Assembly: GCF_014194975.1 (NCBI RefSeq)
Contig: NZ_JACIAY010000003.1
Location: forward strand, 1-64,000
Reading direction: 5' to 3'
Source of the DNA: Sphingomonas sp. BK580
GTDB lineage: Bacteria > Pseudomonadota > Alphaproteobacteria > Sphingomonadales > Sphingomonadaceae
DNA length: 64,000 nucleotides
Both the position numbers and the translations under genes were made by a program. Positions within the stretch are counted from its first letter, which is position 1. Every line of letters begins with the position of its first letter. The notes beneath the pieces were generated by a model that made no database searches, was not told the DNA's origin, and was given only the letters and a program-made list of their open reading frames with translations. Of the stretch, positions 1-8,920 are shown one piece after another.

Positions 1-1291
1 CCGTGCCGGCCTCCTGACCCGGCCCAGAGCCTGAATCAGAAAACCGCGCCCGTGTGAATCCTCGATGATTCAGAAAGGCCGGAAACCGCTCTAGCGCCAG
101 CGCGGCGTCCAGGTGCTTGTTGTCGACCACGGCAGCCTGGTTCACGCGGCGCATCTTGTCGAACATGCGATACGGTAGGGCCGTGCCCTCGTGCTGGATC
201 TCGAGCCGGCCGTCCGGGTACTCGCACACGTCCACCTTCTTGCGCGCGAGCGCCTGTGCCGCAGGCGAGGGCTCGAGGATGAACATGGCTTTGTTGTAGT
301 GCAAGGTGAGAGCGCCGGTGACGGTGCGCTGCTCGCGCCAGACCAGCTCCGCCTCGAGGTCTTCGTGGATGGCCAGCGGCCGATGGAGATCGCGCGGGTC
401 GAACGGTGCCTTGGCAAACCGACGATTGTGCTGTGCCATGTAGGAGGGGAGGAAGGCGTTGGCTTGGTCGATGGTCGAGATGCGGTGGAGCCGCATCGCC
501 TTGACCAGGCGGTCCTGCAGCGTCGCGTTGACCCGCTCGACGCGTCCCTTCGCCTGCGGCGAGTTCGCGCAGATCAGCTCGATGTTGAGCCGGTCGAGCG
601 CACGGCCAAGGTGGGTCATGCCGTCGCCCTTCGCCGAGGCCGTGTTGTTGCGGAAGGCGCTGTGCTTGTCGGTGTAGAAGGCCACCGGCTTACCGTGGCG
701 CTCCAGGTACGTCCTCGTCGCGCGCATGTAGGAGAAGGTGCTCTCGCTCTCGACCATCTCGACGTGCATAAGCTCGCTGGTGGCATCGTCGATGAAGACC
801 AGGAGCGTGCATTGCGGACCGCGGCCCTCGAACCACCAGTGCTTGGAGCCGTCGACCTGGATGAGCTCGCCGCGACAGTCGCGCCGATAGCGCGGCTGGT
901 ACGGGCGAGGGCGCTTGGCCGCTCGGTCCTGCCACAGCCCAGCCTCCAGCATGATGCGCCGCAGGGTCTCGCACGACAGGCCGATGCCATGGCGCTCGGC
1001 GAGGTACTCGCGCGCGAGCGTCGGTCCGAAGTCGGCGTAGTGCTCGCGCACGAGCGTGACCACGTCGGCGCGAAAGGCGTCGCTGTAGCGTCGGTTGCTC
1101 GGGCGTCCTCGCTTGCGCGACACCAGGCCGCTGGCGCCGTCCTTTCGCAGGCGGCTCAGCAGCCGGTACACCTGCCGCCTCGCAAGGCCGAGCAGCTCCA
1201 TCGCCTCCGCGACCCGGATCTCGCCGCGGTCGAGCCGCATCAGCGTGTCGAACCGTGTGATCTCAGCAGCACTCATCGCCAGCACCGTCAT
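1..1291 (-). CDS. ISNCY-family transposase (partial, runs off the left edge)
   Basis: The frame is open from an ATG at 1291 (alternative ATG at 1276) to the window edge, giving about 430 residues with no stop. An N-terminal helix-turn-helix (about residues 8-60) is followed by an rve/DDE integrase core. I place the catalytic residues at D147 (QVDGSKHWW), D208 (YTDKH) and E252 (AKGRVERVN). This order and the overall sequence fit the ISNCY/IS1202 transposases. After about base 97 the C-terminal reading (ALERFPAFLNHRGF) no longer resembles what I expect for the family, so the 3' end may be truncated or replaced. Confidence 0.85.
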   Translation of the reverse strand, partial: MTVLAMSAAEITRFDTLMRLDRGEIRVAEAMELLGLARRQVYRLLSRLRKDGASGLVSRKRGRPSNRRYSDAFRADVVTLVREHYADFGPTLAREYLAERHGIGLSCETLRRIMLEAGLWQDRAAKRPRPYQPRYRRDCRGELIQVDGSKHWWFEGRGPQCTLLVFIDDATSELMHVEMVESESTFSYMRATRTYLERHGKPVAFYTDKHSAFRNNTASAKGDGMTHLGRALDRLNIELICANSPQAKGRVERVNATLQDRLVKAMRLHRISTIDQANAFLPSYMAQHNRRFAKAPFDPRDLHRPLAIHEDLEAELVWREQRTVTGALTLHYNKAMFILEPSPAAQALARKKVDVCEYPDGRLEIQHEGTALPYRMFDKMRRVNQAAVVDNKHLDAALALERFPAFLNHRGFTRARFSDSGSGPGQEAGT

Positions 1292-1404
1292 ACAATGCGC
1301 GTCCTCGTTGCCGAGAACGGCTATGACACCGGCGACCCGCCGATAGCACCGCAGAGTGCCATTTCTATCTAGCGGGATGGTGCCATCTGTACTTAGCGCT
1401 TACA
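1..1404 (-). mobile_element. ISNCY/IS1202-type insertion sequence, cut by the window edge
   Basis: This is one end of an insertion sequence carrying a leftward DDE transposase. Beyond the transposase start, at 1356-1371 and 1380-1395, lie two direct copies of a GTGCCAT-plus-TA-rich motif 24 bases apart. I read these as transposase binding sites in the terminal region. The outer boundary is not certain. The complement reads TGTAAGCGCTAAGTACAG from about 1404 inward, a plausible TG-type terminus. The other end and any target duplication lie outside the window. Confidence 0.75.
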
Positions 1405-1427
1405 TGCCGCGAAAGCGATAATATGTA

Positions 1428-1592
1428 TTATGTAAAGAGAGCGACGATCAGGAAGAGCGCGAGGAAGACCCCACTCCACGCCACCGCGTAGCGAAGTAGC
1501 GTTCGCCCCGGCATGCGTCGGGCGATCAGCGCCGACAACGGCAACACCAGCACGAGCAGCAGGATCAGTGCGGTGCCCGCGCGATCGCTCAC
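1428..1592 (-). CDS. Small membrane protein, 54 aa
   Basis: A short ORF starts at GTG 1592 and overlaps the stop of the upstream MBL hydrolase by four bases (GTGA), so it is probably translationally coupled. The protein has two hydrophobic segments (about residues 7-24 and 36-53) separated by a basic loop (ARRMPGR), so it should be a two-pass inner-membrane protein. I do not know its function. It is the last intact gene of the leftward operon: its stop is only about 24 bases from the insertion sequence, so whatever followed it has been displaced or lies beyond the element. Confidence 0.7.
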   Translation of the reverse strand: MSDRAGTALILLLVLVLPLSALIARRMPGRTLLRYAVAWSGVFLALFLIVALFT

Positions 1593-2353
1593 GCCGCGTT
1601 CTCCCATCCGTCGAAGCCCGGCTCGACGCCGGCAGGCAGCTCGGCGCACAGGCCGGCATAGTCCATCGACTGATCCATGTGGACCAGCACCGTTCGCGTC
1701 GGCCGCAGCTCCTCCACCCAGCCGAGCACGGTGGCGAGATCGGGGTGCGTCGGGTGCGGCCGCCGGCGCAGCGCGTCGACGATCCACAGGTCGACGCCGC
1801 GATACAGTTCACGCATGGGCGCGGTCATGCCGCTGATGTCGGTGGCGTAGCCGACCGAGTACCCGGCGAAGGTGAAGCGCAGCCCGGCGGAGCTGATCGA
1901 CCCGTGCGGCTGGTCGATCACGTCGATCGTCAGGTCCCCAACGGTGAGCCGGTCGGGCAGCGGCGTGAGCTCGACCGTCGGCGGGTAGCCGCCCGCGCCC
2001 TCGAAGACATAGCCGAACTGCTGGCGCAGCGCCGCCGCGCAGCCCTCGCGCGCATAGCCCGGCACGGCGTGCCCGAGCGCGTGATACACCTGCCGCAGAT
2101 CGTCGATCCCGAAGACATGGTCGGCGTGCTGATGCGTCCAGATCACCGCGTCGACCCGGCCGACCCCGGCGGCGAGCAGCTGCTCGCGCATATCGGGGCT
2201 GGTGTCGACGAGGACGCGAACATCGTCCTGCTCGACCAGCAGCGAGGAGCGTGTGCGACGATTGCGCGGCTCGGTCGGGTCGCACGCGCCCCAGTCTCCA
2301 CCGATGCGCGGCACTCCCGACGACGTGCCAGAGCCGAGGATGCGAACTCTCAC
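1589..2353 (-). CDS. MBL-fold metallo-hydrolase (PhnP-like)
   Basis: This 254-residue metallo-beta-lactamase-fold hydrolase carries the metal-binding signature THQHADH at about residues 73-79. It also has an early GSGTSSGVP motif typical of the PhnP / cyclic-phosphodiesterase-like branch, and a later DQPHGS histidine. The natural substrate is unknown. Paralogues act on cyclic phosphodiesters, and genes of this type commonly sit directly after tatD in alphaproteobacteria. The start is GTG at 2353 and overlaps the tatD stop by four bases. Confidence 0.85.
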   Translation of the reverse strand: MRVRILGSGTSSGVPRIGGDWGACDPTEPRNRRTRSSLLVEQDDVRVLVDTSPDMREQLLAAGVGRVDAVIWTHQHADHVFGIDDLRQVYHALGHAVPGYAREGCAAALRQQFGYVFEGAGGYPPTVELTPLPDRLTVGDLTIDVIDQPHGSISSAGLRFTFAGYSVGYATDISGMTAPMRELYRGVDLWIVDALRRRPHPTHPDLATVLGWVEELRPTRTVLVHMDQSMDYAGLCAELPAGVEPGFDGWENAA

Positions 2354-3129
2354 GCGGACCGGGTCTTGCTGAAGAGGGTGTGGAAGTTTTCCGCGGTATA
2401 ACGTTGAAGTTCCTCGACATCTTCGCCGCGGAGCTGCGCCAGGAAAGCGGCGGTGTCGGCGACGAAACCGGGCTCGCCGGTCTTGCCCCGGTGCGGTACC
2501 GGCGCGAGGAACGGCGCGTCGGTCTCGATCAGCAACCGCTCGCGCGGGATCCGTGCCGCCGTCGCGCGCAACGCCTCGGCGTTGCGGAAGGTGATGATAC
2601 CCGAGATCGAGATAAACATACCAACATCAAGCGCTTGATCGGCGAAGCTGTCACTCGCGGTGAAGCAGTGGATCACGCCCGTAAAGCTCCCCTGCTCCAT
2701 CTCCTCGCGCAGGATCGCGGCGGTGTCCTCCTCGGCGTCGCGGGTGTGGACGATGATGGGCGTGCCGCTCTCGCGCGCCGCGGCGATATGCGCGCGAAAA
2801 CTCGCCTGCTGCCGCTGGCGGTCGGAATGGTCGTAGTGATAGTCGAGCCCGCTCTCGCCGATGCCGACCACGCGCGGGTGGCGCGCGCGCTCGACCAGCC
2901 TGGCGGTGTCGATATGCGGGTGCTGGTCGGCCTCGTGCGGGTGGATACCGACGCTGGCCCAGACGTCGGGCTCGCGCTCGGCGGTGGCGAGCACCGCGTC
3001 CCACTCGCGCTCGCGCGTGGCGATGTTGAGCATCGCGGTGACGCCGCGCGCGCGGGCGCGCTCGAGCACCGCGACTTGCTGCTCGAACACGCCCTCGTAG
3101 TTGAGGTGGCAGTGGCTGTCGGCGAGCAT
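2350..3129 (-). CDS. tatD: TatD-family metal-dependent hydrolase / DNase
   Basis: A 259-residue TIM-barrel amidohydrolase. It begins with the metal-binding HxH (ADSHCHLN, residues 6-8) and continues with GESGLDYHYD, HTRDA and HCFTAS, the usual TatD/YcfH metal-ligand motifs. It ends with the IETDAPFLAP block containing the last conserved aspartate. Family members are 3'-5' exonucleases or D-aminoacyl-tRNA-related hydrolases; which role applies here is unknown. The ATG overlaps the metS stop by one base (TGATG), within the long leftward operon. Confidence 0.92.
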   Translation of the reverse strand: MLADSHCHLNYEGVFEQQVAVLERARARGVTAMLNIATREREWDAVLATAEREPDVWASVGIHPHEADQHPHIDTARLVERARHPRVVGIGESGLDYHYDHSDRQRQQASFRAHIAAARESGTPIIVHTRDAEEDTAAILREEMEQGSFTGVIHCFTASDSFADQALDVGMFISISGIITFRNAEALRATAARIPRERLLIETDAPFLAPVPHRGKTGEPGFVADTAAFLAQLRGEDVEELQRYTAENFHTLFSKTRSA

Positions 3130-4679
3130 CAGGCGGTCTCCGTCTCGGCGGGCAGCTCGAGCCGCGGGAAGGCCGGCGTCGGCGGCGCGATCACCCCGCC
3201 CCCATCGCGGCGGCGCTGGTACCAGCCGTCGTCATCGATCGCGGCGTGGTCGCGCTCGTCGGCGCCGATCTGGTCGAGCACCCTTCCCGCGCCCTCGGGC
3301 ACCACCGGCAGGATCGCGATCGCGAGCATGCGGATCGCGCGCACCAGCGTCCGCAGCACCGCGTGCATCCGCTCGGGATCGGTCTTGCGCAGCGACCAGG
3401 GCGCCTGCGCGTCGATATATTGGTTGCACGCGAACACGCCGCGCAGCCACGCCTCCACTCCCTGGCTGAGCAGCAGGTCGGTGAAGCCGGCGCGCAGCCC
3501 GGCGCAGGCCACGACCACCTCCTCGATCAGCTGGGCGTCCGCCTCCTCCGCGCGGCCCTCTTCGGGCAAGGCGCCACCCAGGTTCTTAGCGATGAACGAC
3601 AGCGTCCGCTGCGCCAGATTGCCGAAGGCGTTGGCGAGCTCGGCGTTGACCCGCGTGACGATCGCCTCGGCCGAGTAACTGCCGTCCTGCCCGAAACTGA
3701 CCTCGCGCAGCAGGAAGTAGCGCAGTCCGTCGACCCCGAACGCCTCGGCGAGATCGAGCGGCTCGACCACGTTGCCGAGACTCTTCGACATCTTCTCGCC
3801 GCGGTGGAGCAGGAAGCCGTGGCCGAACACCGTCTTCGGTAGCGCGATCCCGGCCGACATCAGGAACGCGGGCCAATAGACCGCGTGGAAGCGCACGATG
3901 TCCTTGCCGATCAGGTGCAGGTCCGCGGGCCAGTAGCGCAGCTCGCCGTCGGGGTAGCCGGCGCCGGTGAGATAGTTGGTCAGCGCGTCGACCCAGACGT
4001 ACATGACGTGGCCGGGGCTGCCCGGCACCGCCACGCCCCAGTCGAAGCTGGTGCGCGACACCGACAGGTCCGACAGTCCGCCCTCGACGAAGCGCAGGAT
4101 CTCGTTGCGGCGCGCCTCGGGGCGGATGAAGTCGGGGTTGGCCGCGTAGAAGTCGAGCAGCGGCTGCTGATACTTCGAGAGGCGAAAGAACCACGTCTCC
4201 TCCGCGGTCCAGGTCACCGGCGTGCCCTGCGGCGAGAGCTTGGCGCCCCCCTCTCCCTCGGTCAGTTCCTTCTCGTCGTAGAAGGCCTCGTCGCGCACCG
4301 AATACCAGCCCTCGTAGCGGTCAAGGTAGAGGTCGCCGGCGTCCGCCATCGCCTGCCAGATCGCCTGGCTGGCGCGGTGATGGTCCGCGTCGGTGGTGCG
4401 GATGAAGCGATCGTAGCTGATCGCAAGCCTGTCGCACATCGCCTTGAAATGGCCCGACATCTCGTCGGCAAGCGCGCGCACCTCGACGCCGCGGTCGCGG
4501 GCCGTCTGGACCATCTTGAGCCCGTGCTCGTCGGTGCCGGTCTGGAAGCGGACGTCGCGCCCGGCCTGCCGCTGGAAGCGCGCGATCGCGTCGGCGGCGA
4601 TCGCCTCATAGGCATGGCCGATGTGCGGACGGCCGTTGGGATAGCTGATCGCGGTGGTGATGTAGAAGGGATGGCCCAT
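3129..4679 (-). CDS. metG: Methionyl-tRNA synthetase
   Basis: A class-I aminoacyl-tRNA synthetase of 516 residues that charges tRNA-Met in the cytoplasm. The HIGH box is HIGH at about residues 19-22 and the KMSKS loop (GEKMSKSLGN) is at 296-300. The region between has no four-cysteine zinc knuckle, so this is the metal-free form. There is no C-terminal tRNA-binding EMAP-like domain, so it is the short form usual in alphaproteobacteria. The frame stays open further upstream, but ATG 4679 (MGHPFYITT) matches the family start. It follows holB after 10 bases. Confidence 0.97.
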   Translation of the reverse strand: MGHPFYITTAISYPNGRPHIGHAYEAIAADAIARFQRQAGRDVRFQTGTDEHGLKMVQTARDRGVEVRALADEMSGHFKAMCDRLAISYDRFIRTTDADHHRASQAIWQAMADAGDLYLDRYEGWYSVRDEAFYDEKELTEGEGGAKLSPQGTPVTWTAEETWFFRLSKYQQPLLDFYAANPDFIRPEARRNEILRFVEGGLSDLSVSRTSFDWGVAVPGSPGHVMYVWVDALTNYLTGAGYPDGELRYWPADLHLIGKDIVRFHAVYWPAFLMSAGIALPKTVFGHGFLLHRGEKMSKSLGNVVEPLDLAEAFGVDGLRYFLLREVSFGQDGSYSAEAIVTRVNAELANAFGNLAQRTLSFIAKNLGGALPEEGRAEEADAQLIEEVVVACAGLRAGFTDLLLSQGVEAWLRGVFACNQYIDAQAPWSLRKTDPERMHAVLRTLVRAIRMLAIAILPVVPEGAGRVLDQIGADERDHAAIDDDGWYQRRRDGGGVIAPPTPAFPRLELPAETETA

Positions 4680-4689
4680 GCCGCGCCTC

Positions 4690-5679
4690 CTAACGCTCTC
4701 CCTCGCGCGATGCCAGCCGCGCGACGATGCCGGCGAGCTCGTGGACGGTGCCCTGCTGGTCGAGCGACAGCGCGCGCGCCGCCGCGGCGATCGCGCGCGC
4801 CTCGTCATAGCCGTCGAGCGCGGCGCGCAGGTCGGGGCCGACGCGCGTCGCGGCGGCGCGCGCGATCAGCGTCGGCACGCGATCGAGGAAGGCCTCGTAG
4901 CGCGGCTGCGCCGCCTTGAGCGCGAGCGACTTGGCGAGCGCGGCGCGCCGCGTCAGCGTCGGGTCGCCGTCGCGCGCGATCGCTGCCAGCGCCTGCTCGA
5001 TGGCGCCGAGATCGAGTCCGGCATAGCCGAGCGCGCGACCGGGCGAGCCGTCTCCCGCCGCGACCAGCGCCGCGATCTCCTCGGGCTCGGCCTCGGGCAG
5101 CGCCCCGCGCAGCACGGCGGTCAAATCGTCCTCGCCGAGCGGCTCGAACCGCAGCACGCGGCAGCGCGAGCGGATGGTGGCGAGCAGCCGCCCGGGCGCG
5201 TGGCTGACGAGAAGGAACACCGTGCCCGCGGGCGGCTCCTCCAGGCTCTTGAGCAACGCGTTGGAGGCGCCGGGACGCTCGAGGTCGTCGGCGGCGTCGA
5301 TCACGATCGCGCGCCGCGGGGAGAGCGAGGGCATGGTGCCGAGGAACGGGCCGAGCGCGCGCACCTGATCGACCGTGATCGAGCGCGCCAGCTCGTCGTC
5401 CTTGTCCCTCTTGGGCAGGCGGCGCAGCTCGCGATAGTCGGGATGCGAGCCGGCGGCGAGCAGCGAGGCGGCACGATGGTCGGGCGGCACCGCGAGACCG
5501 GGGGCGAGCTGCCCCGGCGTCATCGCCTCGGCGAGCAGCCGCGCCGCGGCGGCGCGCGCGAACGTGGCCTTGCCGACGCCCTCGGGACCGGCGAGCAGCC
5601 AGCCGTGGTGGACGTTGCCGCCGCGCAGCGCGGCGGCGAAGGCGTCGACCGCGGCGCGATGGCCGCGCAGGATGGTCAC
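4690..5679 (-). CDS. holB: DNA polymerase III subunit delta'
   Basis: The clamp-loader delta' subunit, 329 residues. An AAA+ Walker-A-like loop (GPEGVGKATF) stands near the N-terminus, followed by an SRC-containing sensor segment (TIRSRCRVLRF) and a helical collar region rich in alanine. It works with delta and gamma/tau to load the sliding clamp. The start is GTG 5679, overlapping the tmk stop by four bases. The tmk-holB-metG-tatD-MBL order is conserved in many alphaproteobacteria, which supports the call. Confidence 0.93.
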   Translation of the reverse strand: MTILRGHRAAVDAFAAALRGGNVHHGWLLAGPEGVGKATFARAAAARLLAEAMTPGQLAPGLAVPPDHRAASLLAAGSHPDYRELRRLPKRDKDDELARSITVDQVRALGPFLGTMPSLSPRRAIVIDAADDLERPGASNALLKSLEEPPAGTVFLLVSHAPGRLLATIRSRCRVLRFEPLGEDDLTAVLRGALPEAEPEEIAALVAAGDGSPGRALGYAGLDLGAIEQALAAIARDGDPTLTRRAALAKSLALKAAQPRYEAFLDRVPTLIARAAATRVGPDLRAALDGYDEARAIAAAARALSLDQQGTVHELAGIVARLASREGER

Positions 5680-6314
5680 GGCAGCCAGTCCGCCATGTCG
5701 TGGAGCATGGCGGCGGTCACCTGTTCGGGTGGCTGGGAGGCGTCGATACGGCGGAATCGCTCGGGGCTACCCTCGGCGCGCCCCTCGAAGGTAGCGAACG
5801 CCGCGGCGACGGCGACGTGAAATGCTGCGTCGCGCGACGCGAAGCGATCCGTTGCCCCGCGATCTCGCTCCGTGGCCCGCGCCGCTCCGACCTCGGGCGC
5901 GACCGTCAGCAGGAAAGTGCGGTCCGGCAGCAGTCCCTCGCTGCCGAAGGCGTGCAACGCCAGCACGTCGGCGTCGTCAATGCCGCCGGCCACGCCCTGA
6001 TAGGCGCGGGTCGAGTCGACGAAGCGGTCGCAGATCACCCAGTGCCCAGCGTACAGCGCGGGTCGGATCACCTTCTCGACGTGATCCGCGCGCGCCGCGG
6101 CGAACAGCAGCGTCTCCGCGCGCGCGCTCCACCGTCCCGGCTCGCCCTCGAGCAGCAGCGCGCGGATCGCCTCCGCGCCGGGACTGCCGCCGGGCTCGCG
6201 TGTGACGACCGCCTCGACGCCGTGCTCGCGCAGCGCCGCGGCGAGCGCGCGCGCCTGGGTCGACTTGCCGGCCCCTTCCCCGCCCTCCAGGCTGAGGAAG
6301 CGCCCCCGCGGCAT
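5676..6314 (-). CDS. tmk: dTMP kinase
   Basis: Thymidylate kinase, 212 residues, phosphorylating dTMP to dTDP for DNA synthesis. The P-loop EGGEGAGKSTQ is at about residues 8-18. The TREPGGSPGAEAIR motif (DRX-type substrate binding) and CDRFVDSTRAYQG follow in the family order. ATG 6314 overlaps the stop of the upstream D,D-carboxypeptidase by one base, so both genes belong to the same leftward operon. Confidence 0.96.
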   Translation of the reverse strand: MPRGRFLSLEGGEGAGKSTQARALAAALREHGVEAVVTREPGGSPGAEAIRALLLEGEPGRWSARAETLLFAAARADHVEKVIRPALYAGHWVICDRFVDSTRAYQGVAGGIDDADVLALHAFGSEGLLPDRTFLLTVAPEVGAARATERDRGATDRFASRDAAFHVAVAAAFATFEGRAEGSPERFRRIDASQPPEQVTAAMLHDMADWLP

Positions 6315-7486
6315 CAGAACAGGCCGCGCAGGCCCGCCATGGCGCGCCCGAAGAAGCCCGCCTGGCCGACGTCGCGCGCCGCCACCAGCGGCATGCGCTG
6401 CTCGGGCAGGCCCGGGGCGGAGACGACGAGATCGGCGATATGCGCGCCCTGCTTGATCGGCGCCTTCACGGGCCCGTCATAGACGATCTTGCCCGAGAGC
6501 TGCGGGCGCGTGCCCGAGGGGACCGTCACCGCCAGCGCCTTGGGCGCGACCAGCTCGACCTCGCTCGAGTCACCCAGCTGCACCGCGGCGGTGCCGACCG
6601 TCTTCCCCGCCTTCACCACCGGGCGCGCCTGCCACGCGCGGAAGCCCCATTCCATGAAGCGGATGGATTCCTGCGCGCGCTGGTTGAAGCTGGTCAGCCC
6701 CGCGACCACCATCACGAGCCGGCGCCCGTTCTGCTCGGCCGAGCCGGTGAAGCCGTAGCCCGCCTCGTCGGTGTGCCCGGTCTTGAGCCCGTCCGCGCCG
6801 GCGACGCGGCCCAGCAGCGGGTCGCGGTTGGCCTGCGTGATCGCCGCGCCGGCGCCCATGGTCTTGCCCCAGGTGAAGTCGCGGCGCGAGTAGAACTGCT
6901 TGTAGAGCTGCGGGAAGTCGGTGATCGTCGCGGCCGCCAGCTTGGCCAGGTCGCGAGCGGTGACATAGGTGACGCCGCCGTCGGGCCAGCCGTTCGAGGT
7001 GCCGAAATGGCTGTTGGTCAGCCCGAGCTTCTGGGCGTTCTCGTTCATGCGCTCGGTGAAGGCCTGCTCGGTCCCCGACGCGCCCTCGGCCAGCACGACG
7101 CACGCGTCGTTGCCCGACAGCGTGACGATGCCGTACAACAGGTTCGCTACCGACACGCGCTCGCCGACCGAGAGGAACATGGTCGATCCCGCGGCGGGGC
7201 CGTGCCAGCGCTTCCAGGTCTCGGGGCGGACCTCGAACTCGGTCGACAGCTTGAGGTCGCCCGACTTGATCATCTGGAACGCGGTGTAGACCGTCATCAT
7301 CTTCGCCATCGAGGCGGGCGGCATGCGGCGGTCGGCGTCCTTGGCGTAGAGCACCGCGCCCGAGGACAGGTCCTCCATGAAGGCGACCGGCGCGGGCGTG
7401 TCGAACTGCGGCGCCGCCGCCATGGCGGGATAGGCGACCGCGAGGACGGCGGCGGGCAGCGCGAGGACGGTCAGCAGCTTGGTCAT
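6314..7486 (-). CDS. D-alanyl-D-alanine carboxypeptidase (PBP5/6 type)
   Basis: A periplasmic low-molecular-weight penicillin-binding protein of 390 residues that trims the terminal D-Ala of peptidoglycan stem peptides. A cleavable signal peptide ends at about residue 24 (AMA|AP). The active-site motifs are SMAK (S59, K62), SGN (TLSGNDACV) and KTG (LKTGHTDEAG). A C-terminal beta-sandwich PBP5-C domain follows, ending in a basic amphipathic tail (FFGRAMAGLRGLF) that probably anchors it to the membrane. It appears to head the operon that continues into tmk. Confidence 0.95.
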   Translation of the reverse strand: MTKLLTVLALPAAVLAVAYPAMAAAPQFDTPAPVAFMEDLSSGAVLYAKDADRRMPPASMAKMMTVYTAFQMIKSGDLKLSTEFEVRPETWKRWHGPAAGSTMFLSVGERVSVANLLYGIVTLSGNDACVVLAEGASGTEQAFTERMNENAQKLGLTNSHFGTSNGWPDGGVTYVTARDLAKLAAATITDFPQLYKQFYSRRDFTWGKTMGAGAAITQANRDPLLGRVAGADGLKTGHTDEAGYGFTGSAEQNGRRLVMVVAGLTSFNQRAQESIRFMEWGFRAWQARPVVKAGKTVGTAAVQLGDSSEVELVAPKALAVTVPSGTRPQLSGKIVYDGPVKAPIKQGAHIADLVVSAPGLPEQRMPLVAARDVGQAGFFGRAMAGLRGLF

Positions 7487-7550
7487 GGGGCGTAAATCCG
7501 GTTCGATGGCAGGCGTCGGGGGTGCGTGGAGGCGCGTCGAGGCTCGCGCC

Positions 7551-8609
7551 CTAGCGCGCGATCGCGTCGGCGAGCAAGCCCACCGACAGAGCGTAGAAGT
7601 TGGAGCAATTATAGTCGAGGATGACGCGATAGTTGCTCGTGAGCAGATACGCCGTCGCGCCGGGCCCGTCGGGCTCGATCAGCACCGCCTGCACCTGGTC
7701 GCCGGGCCAGCGGCCGCCGAGCGGCGCGAGACCGAGCGCGCGCCACTCCGCCATGCTGCGCCAGCCGCTGTGCCGCTCGAACACGCGCGGGCAGCGCGGC
7801 GAGACGAGGCGATTGGCGACCCTCGCGCGCGAGAAGCCGGCGGGCACGCTCACCGCGACACCCCAGGGCTCGCCGGCGCGCCAGCCCGCCTGGGTGAAGT
7901 AATTGCCGATCGAGGCGAGCGTGTCGGCGGAGGAGTTCCAGATGTCGATGCGCCCGTCGCCGTCGCCGTCGCGCGCGAGGCGGAGGTAGACCGAGGGCAG
8001 GAACTGCGGGTTGCCCATGGCCCCTGCCCAGCTGCCGGTCAGCTGTGAGCGCGGCACGCCGCGATCGATCATCTTGAGCGCGGCGATCAGCTCCCCCTCG
8101 AAGAGCGGCCGACGCCGCCCCTCGTAGGCGAGGCTCGCGAGGCTGCGCAGCAGGTCGAAATTGCCGGTGTAGGAGCCGTAGTTGGTCTCATGCCCCCAGA
8201 TCGCGACCATGATCTGCTCGGGCACCCCGGTCTCGGCCTCCACGCGCGCCAGCCTGGCGCGGTTGGCAAGATAGGCGCTCCGACCGCGTGTGATCCGCGC
8301 GGTGTCGACGTGCGCGGTACGATAGGGCGCGAACAGCGGCACCGGCGCGTTGGGCCGCGCCTCGGGCTGCTGCTGGTCGAGCGCGACCACGCGCGGGTTG
8401 AAGCTGAGCCCCGCCAGCGCGCTGTCCGCGGTCGCGGGCCGCACGCCCGCGGCAACGGCGCGGGCGCGCACCTGGGCGAGATAGGCTTGGAAGCCAGAGG
8501 CCTCTGCGTCGATCCCGGCGGAGGTGACGCCCTGCGCCGAGGAGGCGGGCGCGGCGAGCAGGAGGAACGTGGCGGCGATGCCGCGGGCGAGCGTTGCGAC
8601 CGCTGTCAT
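7551..8609 (-). CDS. Lytic murein transglycosylase (MltB type)
   Basis: A secreted 352-residue lytic transglycosylase of the MltB/SLT-2 family, cutting peptidoglycan glycan strands with 1,6-anhydro product formation. An N-terminal signal peptide (TLARGIAATFLLLAAPASSA) is clear. The catalytic glutamate lies in GHETNYGSY, and the following AGAMGNPQFLPSVY is the typical substrate-binding segment. I chose ATG 8609 because the longer open frame upstream would read through the complement of tRNA-Ser. It lies just upstream of the D,D-carboxypeptidase gene, so two peptidoglycan enzymes are adjacent. Confidence 0.93.
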   Translation of the reverse strand: MTAVATLARGIAATFLLLAAPASSAQGVTSAGIDAEASGFQAYLAQVRARAVAAGVRPATADSALAGLSFNPRVVALDQQQPEARPNAPVPLFAPYRTAHVDTARITRGRSAYLANRARLARVEAETGVPEQIMVAIWGHETNYGSYTGNFDLLRSLASLAYEGRRRPLFEGELIAALKMIDRGVPRSQLTGSWAGAMGNPQFLPSVYLRLARDGDGDGRIDIWNSSADTLASIGNYFTQAGWRAGEPWGVAVSVPAGFSRARVANRLVSPRCPRVFERHSGWRSMAEWRALGLAPLGGRWPGDQVQAVLIEPDGPGATAYLLTSNYRVILDYNCSNFYALSVGLLADAIAR

Positions 8610-8706
8610 GGTCGGGGCGTTCTGGCACAGCGGGTCGGCGCACGGAACCGCAAATCGAGCGAGCGCTTGCACTCGCCGCCGCGTCGCGCGTAAGCGGGTC
8701 GCCTGC

Positions 8707-8796
<90 letters not shown>

Positions 8797-8920
8797 CCCT
8801 CTCGATCTCCCATCGCCATGCTGCGGCTCGATCGAGATTGTCGATCCAAGTCACTGTATTCTCTTGAAACTGCTCACTCTGCCTCGACGTTCTTCGGGTG
8901 GCAAATCGAGGAGACAGACG

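Noticed and set aside
191..1372. A 393-codon rightward open frame across the insertion sequence
   Set aside because: It is the antisense of the transposase, which has the DDE motifs and HTH on the other strand; the rightward product has no recognisable domain.
1418..1431. ATAATATGTATTAT palindrome between the insertion sequence and the 54-aa gene
   Set aside because: It is short, and its right half is the stop region of the 54-aa gene. It may be chance; I saw no matching motif elsewhere.
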